A DNA stretch of 64,000 nucleotides, taken from positions 868,001 to 932,000 of the forward strand of contig NZ_CP034464.1 of the NCBI RefSeq assembly GCF_003955735.1. The letters are read 5' to 3'. This document shows positions 7,166-15,843 of this stretch, one piece after another; position 1 is the stretch's first letter; each line of letters starts with the position of its first letter. The notes beneath the pieces are model-generated. The model was not told where the DNA came from and did not search any database. It was given only the letters and a program-made list of their open reading frames with translations. The stretch comes from Undibacterium parvum (GTDB lineage: Bacteria; Pseudomonadota; Gammaproteobacteria; Burkholderiales; Burkholderiaceae_D). The position numbers and the translations under genes were made by a program.

Positions 7166-10100
7166 ATGTCTCAACAAAAGCTAAGTTCTGTAACCACTAT
7201 TTTTGACGAAGAAACTATTTCTCCATCATTAGATCTGATGCTAGTAAACGCTCGGGAATGGTCAGAATGGCTGAAGCAACAACAGAGTGTTGCACTTCAA
7301 GTCTACAAAATTAAACCTGCCCAGTTAATTGCGGATCAACGACGGGAACAGGGTATTTCGCGGGACTACAAAGGCCGTGAAATACTTGAGTTATTACAAA
7401 ACGCAGCTGATGCTGCAAAAAAGTGTGACCAGCGTGGCGACATTCGGGTTGAATTAAACCCTGAGGGGTTGATCGTAGCAAATACAGGTTTAGGCTTTAC
7501 CACTGGAGGGGTGAAGTCACTGCAAACGGCTGACTTAAGTCCAAAACGCGGGAAAAAAAACCAGTTTATTGGAAGCAAAGGCTTGGGTTTTCGCTCAGTA
7601 CTCAATTGGTCACGCCAGCCGATAATCCTCAGTGGTTCATTACAAATCGCTTTTAGTAGCAGGTATGCCCAAGAGTTAGTGGAACGGCTGAGGCGACAGT
7701 TTTCCTCCGTACAGGAGGAATTGGCTAAACACCCGGCAGAAGATTCAGTGCCTTTGTTACCTTTTCCTATCGATTTAAACAGCGATGAACATCACGGATT
7801 TGATGAAAATTCAGGCATATTCGGGCGTTGCCAAGCATTGCGGGCAGAAGGCTATGAAACCATTATAGGTATGCCCTTTGATCGTGCTCATAGCTATGAA
7901 AACGCTATTAATCAATTGAAGCTACTGCGCCCTGAGTTTCTATTGTTTTCTGACTCCATTGCGTCGTTATCTATTTCTGTGGTGGCAAATAATAAAGCTG
8001 ATAGTTGGGAGAAACTGTGGCGCTCCGACGTTATTTCGCAGTCTTTAATAACGCTTATTGAAGTTGACTGCGAAACCGAAGCTGAATCGTGCAGCCGCTG
8101 GCAGCTTTTTACTCAAATAGACGAAATTCCTGAGGAATACCTGCGTGACCATGATGATCCGGACAGCTATCACTTGGTCGTCGCTTTGCCAGAACAAGGC
8201 TTAGCAGAGCCCGCTAATCTTTATTCTTTTTTTCCTACTGAAATACCTCTTCCGCTACACGCGTTGTGCCACGCCACTTTAGAACTAACACAAAACCGTA
8301 AACATTTGCAGGAAGGCGAAGCAAATGAATTCGTATTGGAACGCTTAGCATTGTTTTTAGCGATGATCTTTGAGCAGCAGACTGAGATGTCTTGTGATTC
8401 CTATCGTGCTCTGGATTTGCTCGCCCCCGCATCACTTCTACAAAACTATCAGACGGACATTAAAACATTGCAAAATGCCTTAATCAACGCGATAAAAACA
8501 AAGAATGTATTTCCTGTATTGTCGGGTGAGAGGCTTAAGGCAACGGAAACAACGTCTTTCCAAGTGGGCGGCAACTCTATGCGGTGGTTGCCAGAGAAAA
8601 TATTCCCTGCCATCGTTATAGCAAGAAATAATTCAGATAAACAGCTTTTCGATCTTCTAGGTGTTAAGAGTTTGGACGGAAAGCAGTTTGTTTCATTATT
8701 GCGGGCAGCAGGCGAAATAAGCCTAGAGGAGCGAGCAGCTGTTGCCCTGGGGGTTATTAACCAAGGCTTGGGTCAAGAATACTGCTACAAAGGTTTGTTA
8801 ATAGATTCGCAGGGAAATGAACTATGTGAAGACGATAGCGTGTATTTGCCCGGAGGTAGTTTAGGAAATGCCTTGGAATTTCCCACATGGGCGAAAATCA
8901 AAATACTCAATGAACAACTATGGGAAGTGTTGAGGGGTAATAAAGTAAGGGATAGCGCCAAAGCGTTATCCGTGTTTGACGTGCATGAGTATGCATTGGG
9001 CAATTTGATTGCGGGATTGGTCTCGTCAGCCAATGCTGCTTTACTGGTGCATGATGAGAACCAAACACGTTCTGAGTTATTGCAATCACTCTTTGCTTTG
9101 TACAATCTTTACCAAAATAACGAAGATCGTCCAGAGTTCCCAAAGCGTCTAAATGTATTTTTATTGAACCACAATAGTAAATGGAGGAGCACAAAAGAGC
9201 TTTACTATGGATTTGGCTATTCGGCTACAGGGAATATAGTTAGTCAACTTTATCAATCCGCACCTGAAAAATTAACGGCTGAGCCCCTAGAGTATGAAAA
9301 ACTGGGCATTAAGGGAAATTCACGAACTCCGTTTTTAGCTTGGCTTGGCGTGTCCGAATGGCCGAACATCATGGAGATAAAAACTATTGAGCCAGCCTTT
9401 CTAACATTTGCAAAGCCACGTCTGAAATATCCTGCTGCATTCATTGAGAACACTTCGCACATTTTCAATTCGGCGGATGAATTGCCAAGAAATTGTACAT
9501 TCCAGTCCGTTAAATCGCTCGACGGTCTCGACGTCATTCTTAGTAGCGAGAGCGATGCCATTTTAGCGTGGTTGGCCAGCGATCCTCGGACCCTGTCATG
9601 GTTAAAACCGATGCCGGAGCACGGCACTTTAGGTTTTCTGCCATCTGGTTGCTGGAATCAGCGCAATTACAAAGGTGAATTGCCGTCGTACATTTTCTGG
9701 AAAATCAAACACAGTTCATGGCTTAGTAGTATTGCGGGAAAACCTCTAGCGCCCGTTGACTGCATGGTAAATGATGCTGCAGTCGCAGGTTTATTCCCCA
9801 CCCCGATACTGCCATCAAAAGAAACCATTCTGAATTTAGGTTTGTCCCATAGCCTAATGAAACATGCGTTATTAGCTGCGGGCGTGCGAGAGAGTATTGA
9901 CGATCTCGATTCAGAAGAAATTTATTCCTTAATGTTAGAACTTCCAGCCAAAGACCCTTCAGGAAATTTAGCTAAAAAACTCTACAACTGGCTAATTAAA
10001 ACCGTCGATTTCAAACCTGACGAAGGCGGAAAAAACTACAAAACCTTCACAGAAAAAGGAAGTATTTTCGCTAAACAAGGTGACGTTCAAGAATATTTTC

Positions 10101-11443
10101 CTGTTGCTGAGACTTACCATGTTGATGTGGAAGGATTTCCTCAAGAACTACTAAAATCGCTGCCAGTTGCTAGTTTCTTAAAAAAACGTGGTGCAGGAAA
10201 AGTCCGACGTATATTCAGAGTAAACGTTTTGGACAAGGAGGCTGTTAATGAAAAAGTCACTCACTACAATGTCGCTGCTTGTTCGGAGCAAGCTAATAAG
10301 CATTTTCAAACAGCAAAAAGGTATATAGAAATTTACCGCCACAGTCAAGTCGCAAAGGCGCCGGGGCGAGCTGTTTTTGAGTCCCTCCAACTTGTAGTAT
10401 GCAATCATGTGAAAAGCGAGATCACATTTAGGCAGCAGACATTAGATAACGAGTTACCGCCTTGGACCTATTCAATTCAAGCTGATCAACTCTATGTATG
10501 CTGTAATCCGCTCTATTCTGATGAGCCAAACAATCCTTTATTGGCAAATACAATCGGCGATGCGATTGCTTCTATTTTTGAACTTAATGACGGAAATTCT
10601 TTTTCTAATATTTACCGGTGTGATGAGAAAAACCGAACTGAGCTGCTGCGTAAGATGCTCGGGGATCAGCTTGACGACGATTTAGATGCAATGTTGCTGG
10701 CGTTGCGAGAACAGGCTGTTGGTCAGTTGTTACCTGAGCCTCTGGTAACTATGGGGCCTGTTCCAAAGATATCTCTTACTGTTACCACAACACCACCTTC
10801 TGCAACACCTTTAGCGCAAACCATTGTGACTGAATCTGAGCCTCCAGTACAAAATTGGAATGTACCTTCAACGATTGGTGTTGAATCAGTCGAACACGTA
10901 CCAGAGAGCCCAGGCACTCGTGTGCGAATACGAGTGTCGGGTGGTGGCTCTGGTTCGGGCAGTTCAGCTGGACGTATTGCGCCCACCTCTGATGGAAAAG
11001 CGGGCGAGAATCTCACAATGCTCTTTGAGCAACAACAAGGGCGATTCCCTTTATATATCGGCCACATTACAGGTTACGACACAATCGCTGCTGACGTACT
11101 CAGTTTTCGAAGTGCTGATGACTTAGCATTATTTGAGTCTGGAGAGGATCAAAATGCCGTGCTGGTAGAACGGGTGATCGAAGCCAAAGAAAAATGGGCA
11201 GGTGGGAGTGTAAACTTAACTGTAAATGAAGTTAATACAGCAGCACAATGGAAAAACAAATATTATATATATCGATTTATGCCCATCAAGGCGACGACGT
11301 CGGAATACGAATTAAAGGTGCTTTGCAACCCATTAAGTCAGCTAGATGCGGTTACTTCCTCGATAGAAATTTCTTTGGATATCGCGGCCACGTCACAGAA
11401 GTTTCGAGTGTATGGAAAAATCAATCAAACTGAATCCATTTAA
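7166..11443 (+). CDS. Sacsin-type GHKL ATPase with C-terminal NO VEIN (DUF3883) nuclease-like domain
   Basis: A 1,425-residue protein. Residues about 55-250 form a sacsin/HSP90-like GHKL ATPase: the N-box REILELLQNAADAA (Asn79), the G1 box VANTGLGF (about 104-111) and GSKGLGFRSVL (136-146), which close the ATP lid. A long unassigned middle follows. A Gly/Ser linker (VSGGGSGSGSSAG) precedes a C-terminal DUF3883/NO VEIN domain. There VERVIEAKEKWAGG (from about 1334), NLTVNEVNTAAQWKNKYYIY and an upstream aspartate resemble a PD-(D/E)xK nuclease core, with the ExK pair intact. The frame opens at a TTG at 7154, but the ATG at 7166 is the better start, with AGGA twelve bases before it. GHKL + NO VEIN proteins have been linked computationally to conflict systems; the specific activity here is inferred. 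Confidence 0.82.
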   Translation: MSQQKLSSVTTIFDEETISPSLDLMLVNAREWSEWLKQQQSVALQVYKIKPAQLIADQRREQGISRDYKGREILELLQNAADAAKKCDQRGDIRVELNPEGLIVANTGLGFTTGGVKSLQTADLSPKRGKKNQFIGSKGLGFRSVLNWSRQPIILSGSLQIAFSSRYAQELVERLRRQFSSVQEELAKHPAEDSVPLLPFPIDLNSDEHHGFDENSGIFGRCQALRAEGYETIIGMPFDRAHSYENAINQLKLLRPEFLLFSDSIASLSISVVANNKADSWEKLWRSDVISQSLITLIEVDCETEAESCSRWQLFTQIDEIPEEYLRDHDDPDSYHLVVALPEQGLAEPANLYSFFPTEIPLPLHALCHATLELTQNRKHLQEGEANEFVLERLALFLAMIFEQQTEMSCDSYRALDLLAPASLLQNYQTDIKTLQNALINAIKTKNVFPVLSGERLKATETTSFQVGGNSMRWLPEKIFPAIVIARNNSDKQLFDLLGVKSLDGKQFVSLLRAAGEISLEERAAVALGVINQGLGQEYCYKGLLIDSQGNELCEDDSVYLPGGSLGNALEFPTWAKIKILNEQLWEVLRGNKVRDSAKALSVFDVHEYALGNLIAGLVSSANAALLVHDENQTRSELLQSLFALYNLYQNNEDRPEFPKRLNVFLLNHNSKWRSTKELYYGFGYSATGNIVSQLYQSAPEKLTAEPLEYEKLGIKGNSRTPFLAWLGVSEWPNIMEIKTIEPAFLTFAKPRLKYPAAFIENTSHIFNSADELPRNCTFQSVKSLDGLDVILSSESDAILAWLASDPRTLSWLKPMPEHGTLGFLPSGCWNQRNYKGELPSYIFWKIKHSSWLSSIAGKPLAPVDCMVNDAAVAGLFPTPILPSKETILNLGLSHSLMKHALLAAGVRESIDDLDSEEIYSLMLELPAKDPSGNLAKKLYNWLIKTVDFKPDEGGKNYKTFTEKGSIFAKQGDVQEYFPVAETYHVDVEGFPQELLKSLPVASFLKKRGAGKVRRIFRVNVLDKEAVNEKVTHYNVAACSEQANKHFQTAKRYIEIYRHSQVAKAPGRAVFESLQLVVCNHVKSEITFRQQTLDNELPPWTYSIQADQLYVCCNPLYSDEPNNPLLANTIGDAIASIFELNDGNSFSNIYRCDEKNRTELLRKMLGDQLDDDLDAMLLALREQAVGQLLPEPLVTMGPVPKISLTVTTTPPSATPLAQTIVTESEPPVQNWNVPSTIGVESVEHVPESPGTRVRIRVSGGGSGSGSSAGRIAPTSDGKAGENLTMLFEQQQGRFPLYIGHITGYDTIAADVLSFRSADDLALFESGEDQNAVLVERVIEAKEKWAGGSVNLTVNEVNTAAQWKNKYYIYRFMPIKATTSEYELKVLCNPLSQLDAVTSSIEISLDIAATSQKFRVYGKINQTESI

Positions 11444-11493
11444 ATCGATTCGAAACTTTTAGAATGGCGCTTAAATTAGCGCGCGGATTAAAA

Positions 11494-11802
11494 TCACAAT
11501 AAACTAGGAATTTTTCTCTTCGCAACTGGCCGAATGTAACGAGCAAGGGTAGCGTCCGACTTATGGCCAGTCTGCTCTCTAATTTGATATGGCTGTAATC
11601 CGACGGTCGCCGCTTCAGTGCAGTAACCAGCGCGTAAACTATGCCCAGCCACTTTGCTGGCTGCTTCGTCGCCATCTACTCTACGAACAGCCGCTTTTAC
11701 AATCAACGCAACGGATTGAGGAGTCAACGCTTTTGTGCTCACTATTGTGTCATGCCGACTGACGGCTCTAAACAATGCGCCCTCGTTGATACTCGTTAAT
11801 TC
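11494..11802 (-). pseudogene. 3' half of an IS66-interrupted tyrosine recombinase
   Basis: The C-terminal 100 or so codons of a phage-type tyrosine recombinase: HSLRAGYCTEAA (the HxLR catalytic motif) and GHKSDATLARYIR with the nucleophilic tyrosine. Its N-terminal part is at 14286-14972. The two halves are separated by IS66 copy 1 with an 8-bp duplication. Removing the element and one duplication joins ...KRWLELT to SINEGALFR in frame and gives an intact 327-residue enzyme. The start codon that gives a 106-residue open frame lies inside the IS end and is an artefact. This fragment alone has no DNA-binding core domain and should be inactive. Confidence 0.9.
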
Positions 11803-11846
11803 GTAAGCGTCCAACAGATCCGTCTAGCATTTATTCCTAAAGCGCA

Positions 11847-13412
11847 TTAACAAGGCAGCGGTAGCAGTTCATCAATCCGGCTGTTTGGATGCGTCGGTAA
11901 TTTTTCGAGTGTGCCTTTAAGCCATGCCAAAGGTTCTATGCCATTGGCTTTCGCGGTGGCGAGCAGGCTTTGAATGGCGGCAGCTTGTCGGCCTGCTCGT
12001 TCAGAACCGGCGAAGAGCCAGTTCTTTTTGCCAATGGCAATAGGGCGAATGGCGTTTTCAATCGGATTATTGTCGATTGGCAGATGACCGCTATTGGCGT
12101 AGCGTTCAATCGCGCTCCAGCGTTTGAGGCTGTAGTCGATGGCTTTGGCGAGACTGCTGCCATCGGCGCTCTGTTGGCGTGTGTGAATCAGCCAGGCATG
12201 CATCGCTTTGAGTTCTGGCAGCGCCTGTGTAGCACGTCGTTGTTGTCGTTGTTCGATACTGTCGCCTTTACCCTCGGCCTCAATGTGATACAGCTTTGCA
12301 ATGCGTGTAAGTGCCTCATTGGCAATCGGATGCCCATTGGCGGCGTGCAGGTCGAAGAATTTGCGACGGGCGTGCGCCAGGCAGGCCAGTTCGGTGATGC
12401 CCAGCGCGAACAGGGCTTTGTAGCCGGCATAATCATCCACCATAAGATGGCCTTGCCAATGCCGCAGAAACGCGCGCGCATGACTGCCACTGCGTCCGGT
12501 TTGGAAATCGAACACGATGATGGCAGGCTGGTCTTCTAAGGCATTGCTGCGATATGCCCATAGATAGGCACGCTTGGTCTTACCATTGCCGGGGTCGAGC
12601 AGCGGCACCGGGGTTTCGTCGGCATGCAGCACTCGTCCTTGCTTGAGTATTTCTGCCAACCGGTCACTGAGCGGTTGCAGGGCGACGCCAATACGTCCTA
12701 CCCACTCGGCCAGTGTGGAGCGGGCAATGCCAACACCGTGTCGACTGCTGATTTGCTCAATCCGATACAGTGGTAAGTGATCGAGATATTTTTGAATTAC
12801 CACCCATGCCAATAATCCTGGTGCCGCCAGACTACGATCGATCACTGCCGGGGGAATGGCTGCTGCGGTGACTGTCTCACAAGCGCGACAGGCGTATTGA
12901 GGGCGAATATGCCGATGCACAAAGAAGCGTGCTGGTTCGACGTCGAGTTGTTCACTGATGTCTTCACCGATCTTGATCAGGTCTTTGCCGCATTGAGCGC
13001 AGGTGCAGCTTTCTGGCTCATGACGATGTTCAATGCGCGGCAGTTCCGCTGGCAGTGGCCTACGTCCGGTAGGGCTTGGCTTACGTGGTGTTGTCGCTGA
13101 AGATAATTGGGCAAGCTCGGCCTGCATCGCAGCCAGGTCGCTTTGTTCGCACTCTAAAAACAGGTCGCGTTGTTGTACCGTAAACGCTTCGGCTTTTGCG
13201 CTGAATTTGAGACGTTTGTGATACGCCAGTTCTAAAGTCAAGGCTTGAATTTTGCATTCTTTGACGTGAAGATCGTGCTCCTTGCGACGTAATTGATCCT
13301 GCAAAGCAGCCTTCTCCGCCTGTGCCAGTCCGGCCCCATTCAACTGCGCCATCACCCATTGAGTCAGTGCGGGGTCAGCGTTGAATTGGGCGAGTTTGGT
13401 GGCGATATCCAT
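11847..13412 (-). CDS. tnpC: IS66 transposase TnpC (copy 1)
   Basis: A 521-residue DDE transposase of the IS66 family. The N-terminus is a leucine-zipper-like coiled coil (about 20-110). A zinc-finger segment (CTCAQCGKDL and CRAC) follows around 137-185. The catalytic core holds HADETPVPLL, VDDYAGYKALF and the glutamate in NNPIENAIRPIAIGKKNW, matching the IS66 DDE pattern, and an IS66 C-terminal domain ends the protein. It is complete and presumably functional. It lies 53 bases downstream of tnpB, as in other IS66 elements. Confidence 0.95.
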   Translation of the reverse strand: MDIATKLAQFNADPALTQWVMAQLNGAGLAQAEKAALQDQLRRKEHDLHVKECKIQALTLELAYHKRLKFSAKAEAFTVQQRDLFLECEQSDLAAMQAELAQLSSATTPRKPSPTGRRPLPAELPRIEHRHEPESCTCAQCGKDLIKIGEDISEQLDVEPARFFVHRHIRPQYACRACETVTAAAIPPAVIDRSLAAPGLLAWVVIQKYLDHLPLYRIEQISSRHGVGIARSTLAEWVGRIGVALQPLSDRLAEILKQGRVLHADETPVPLLDPGNGKTKRAYLWAYRSNALEDQPAIIVFDFQTGRSGSHARAFLRHWQGHLMVDDYAGYKALFALGITELACLAHARRKFFDLHAANGHPIANEALTRIAKLYHIEAEGKGDSIEQRQQRRATQALPELKAMHAWLIHTRQQSADGSSLAKAIDYSLKRWSAIERYANSGHLPIDNNPIENAIRPIAIGKKNWLFAGSERAGRQAAAIQSLLATAKANGIEPLAWLKGTLEKLPTHPNSRIDELLPLPC

Positions 13413-13465
13413 GCACGAAAGTATACCTCGCCCGACCGAAAGTTAACAGGGGGAGGCATCCCTTT

Positions 13466-13813
13466 TTATACGCGCCAATTCGATTGTGGCGGCGCGTTAA
13501 GTCGGGGCCAGTCAACGCCCGTGGTGAGCCATTGCCATTCTTCGTTCGACAAGACACACGCCGCATCATGGCTCTGCGGCCAGACGAAGCGACCTTTGTG
13601 CAAGCGTCGCATACATAACCAAACACCGGTGCCATCCCAGATCAATAGCTTGATGCGGGTGCTATTCTTGTTACGAAATGCATAGGCACTGCCATCGCAA
13701 GGTGGCTTACCCAAACTTTCTTGTACATGCAGGGAAAGTCCGTCAACACCGCTGCGCATATCGATCGGTTCGACAGCGAGATACACCTGTGCCGGAGTCA
13801 GTGGCAGGCTCAT
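13466..13813 (-). CDS. tnpB: IS66 accessory protein TnpB (copy 1)
   Basis: A 115-residue protein of the IS66 Orf2 (TnpB) family: PAQVYLAVEPIDMRSGVDGL at residues 7-26, then the RNKNSTRIKLLIWDGTGVWL stretch typical of the family. It is required for IS66 transposition, though its biochemical role is unsettled. Its ATG overlaps the tnpA stop by four bases (ATGA), indicating translational coupling. Confidence 0.95.
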   Translation of the reverse strand: MSLPLTPAQVYLAVEPIDMRSGVDGLSLHVQESLGKPPCDGSAYAFRNKNSTRIKLLIWDGTGVWLCMRRLHKGRFVWPQSHDAACVLSNEEWQWLTTGVDWPRLNAPPQSNWRV

Positions 13814-14211
13814 GGTAGTTGCCGCAGCAATTGCGCCAACACGGGTAAGTCAACATGGTTAGAAATAGTCACCTGCCAACCGGCCGGGCTGCACAAGACA
13901 ATCTCGGGAAGTGATGCCCTGATCGACACCGGCACCAACTTGCAAGGCTTCATGGCTGGCCGCGGCGATGTCGATGCGATTGTCGTGAGGGAGGTGTGCT
14001 TAGCTTGAGAAACTACTGGCGATTTTACAGCGGGTGTGGCAAGTGTGACACTCTGATCAATAACGATGGAAGCGAGGCGTTTGCGCCAGGTATAAAACGT
14101 TGAATAGCCGATGGCTTCACGTCGACAATACGCGCTCAGTGATAAGCCGCTCTCAGCCCAGTGCTGCTGATGCTTAGTCCAAAACGCCACTTTGAGAGGA
14201 TTGAAATTCAT
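13810..14211 (-). CDS. tnpA: IS66 accessory protein TnpA (copy 1)
   Basis: A 133-residue protein of the IS66 Orf1/TnpA type. The N-terminal helix-turn-helix (residues about 8-46) reads WTKHQQHWAESGLSLSAYCR then REAIGYSTFYTWRKRL, as in transposase HTH_8 families. It is the first gene of the element, starting 78 bases inside the terminal repeat. It is complete and coupled to tnpB by an ATGA overlap. Confidence 0.93.
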   Translation of the reverse strand: MNFNPLKVAFWTKHQQHWAESGLSLSAYCRREAIGYSTFYTWRKRLASIVIDQSVTLATPAVKSPVVSQAKHTSLTTIASTSPRPAMKPCKLVPVSIRASLPEIVLCSPAGWQVTISNHVDLPVLAQLLRQLP

Positions 14212-14285
14212 GCTAACTCCAGATCATTGAAAGAGTCGAGTGTCACTTATATCGTTATCGATTTCCAGATGGTTGCGTTGGACGC

Positions 14286-14972
14286 TTACGTTAATTCAAG
14301 CCAGCGCTTAAGTGCTTTCACCGGACAACGATTGCCTTTTGCGTTTGGAATAAATACCGTTCTTCCCTCTCCCTCTTGATCAGTTTTTGAGCGCCGTATC
14401 AATATTTCTAATCCAGTGTCATAAGTGGTAACATCTTCAATCCGCAATGCCACCAGTTCAGAACGACGGAATGCACCAGCAAAGCCGATCAATAGCAGTG
14501 CCTTATCGCGTGCAGCTTTTATTGGACTTTGTAAGTCCACCAGTACCATAATTTCTAGTAGATCATCTTTTACCAATGCAGTAACGCGGCGTTGTGCTGT
14601 GCCGAAGGTGCGTCTAATTCCCTGCATCGTTCTTTTCACAGTCTTATCCATTACCGGCGATACGATGCCAATGTCAGTGTGGGCGCGGTGAATGGCGATT
14701 AGTCGATGCTGTAAAGTTGCCACCGCCAATGAATCCGCAAATTTAGCGATGTATTCAGCAACCATACCTGGTGTTGCTGGTATCGTACCGCCGTGCTGTT
14801 TAAAATGCCGTATATCAGCGCTGTATGTGCGCTGCGTGGCTTTTGATTGCGCCGCTGCTGTATAGCTTTCAACGAGCGGCGACATTGGCGCGGGAATCGA
14901 TTGAACTAGCTTGATGCGCTGCACTTTTTTGGTTTCGATCAATGGTATTATTTTTGCGGTTTTAGTAGCCAT
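14286..14972 (-). pseudogene. 5' half of an IS66-interrupted tyrosine recombinase
   Basis: The first 228 codons of a tyrosine recombinase. The SAM-like core-binding domain (about 30-115, VESYTAAAQSKATQRTYSAD onwards) is followed by the start of the catalytic domain with the first active-site arginine in FAGAFRRSELVALRIED. The stop codon is supplied by the end of the inserted IS66 (TAA within GTAAGC). The rest of the gene lies at 11494-11802. The intact ancestor would be 327 residues, in the size range of integrases carried by plasmids and integrative elements. It follows two small genes on the same strand (15063-15476 and the split gene at 15478/18311), which were probably its operon. Confidence 0.9.
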
Positions 14973-15062
14973 TTTAAGTATTCACAATATTGTATTTTCG
15001 ATAGCTGACACGGCGTAAAAAAGCGACGAAAATTCTCGCCGCTTTTTTTGCTCTTGGTCATT

Positions 15063-15476
15063 TCATGGTTTAGCATTTGGGAAGTAATCAACAGTGCTAG
15101 GGACGTAATCCACAATAGACCTTCGGCAAGCTGCTGCGATGCAGTGGATAACAGCAGCTAATTCCCCCAGCTCTCCTATCAGCCATCCGATGGCTTCTGT
15201 TGCGTCACCAGATATTTCACGGGTTTCAATCTCGGGCGCGGAATTGGCTAATAAAATGCCGATAGCGGATATGCCGAGATTAACTGTACGCATTGCGACA
15301 TCTCCGTTATTTGCGATTTGCAAAAGTAACGCTGGATTTGCAGCAAGGTAATCAATCTCAAATTCAGCAGTCACCGTCAAATGTGGCAGTTGCAAAAGCA
15401 AATCGCGTATCGGTCGCATAGTCTGCATTGTCGCGATGGCATTACCGCTCTTTTGCGATGATCGTTTGGCGCACAT
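15063..15476 (-). CDS. Hypothetical accessory-element protein
   Basis: A 137-residue protein I cannot assign. It is moderately acidic, with an alanine-rich hydrophobic helical C-terminal half (GWLIGELGELAAVIHCIAAA), which may form a helical bundle rather than a true membrane span. The open frame extends 12 codons further up, but the ATG at 15476 is one base past the stop (TGA at 15478-15480) of the upstream gene, so I start there. It sits between the split 112-residue gene and the split recombinase, all on one strand, which suggests a cargo operon from a plasmid or integrative element. Confidence 0.65.
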   Translation of the reverse strand: MCAKRSSQKSGNAIATMQTMRPIRDLLLQLPHLTVTAEFEIDYLAANPALLLQIANNGDVAMRTVNLGISAIGILLANSAPEIETREISGDATEAIGWLIGELGELAAVIHCIAAACRRSIVDYVPSTVDYFPNAKP

Positions 15477-15477
15477 A

Positions 15478-15799
15478 TCAGTATTCCTCGGGAAACAGAA
15501 AAGTGGTAACACTACGATCCGCTTCCGTGATCACCCAGAATCGTCTATTAGCTGCGACATACGCAGACAATATGCGAAGCCCGTTCTCTACTGCAAAGTC
15601 ATTTGCAATTGCATCTCCTGGCGGAACATCGCCCCAATCGCTTTGCAAATGACGTCGAATTAAATACTGCTCGAATTCAATTTTATTCTCGCTAAAATGC
15701 GTCATAACTGCTGGGGTTGCCACAACGGTGCCACAAGAAAATAGTGGCACTGTTTTCTGGAAGTATGGTTCCTCAAGCGCTGAAGAAAGCGACTCTGAT
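15478..15799 (-). pseudogene. 3' part of an IS66-interrupted plasmid/ICE-type small gene
   Basis: Contains a reading frame of a protein type I recognise from plasmids and integrative elements: CGTVVATPAVMTHF, then HLQSDWGDVPPGDAIANDFA, then VITEADRSVTTFLFPEEY at the C-terminus. Function is unknown. A GTG at 15750 gives a 90-residue frame, but the frame stays open up to the IS66 copy 2 boundary at 15800. On the far side of the IS (18287-18311) the same frame continues to an ATG with an upstream AAGG. Without the insertion the protein would be 112 residues. Any product made now would lack the native start and leader. Confidence 0.8.
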
Positions 15800-15843
15800 G
15801 TAAGCGTCCAACAGATCCGTCTAGCATTTATTCCTAAAGCGCA

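Larger units (their letters stand above)
11803..14289 (-). mobile_element. IS66-family insertion sequence, copy 1 (2,487 bp)
   Basis: Complete element with three genes in IS66 order (tnpA, tnpB, tnpC), all on the minus strand. The ends are imperfect inverted repeats of about 25 bp starting GTAAGCGTCCAAC on each side. It is flanked by an 8-bp target duplication GTTAATTC (11795-11802 and 14290-14297), the length typical of IS66. It is inserted in a tyrosine recombinase gene. Its proteins are identical to those of the copies at 15800 and 32600. Confidence 0.95.
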
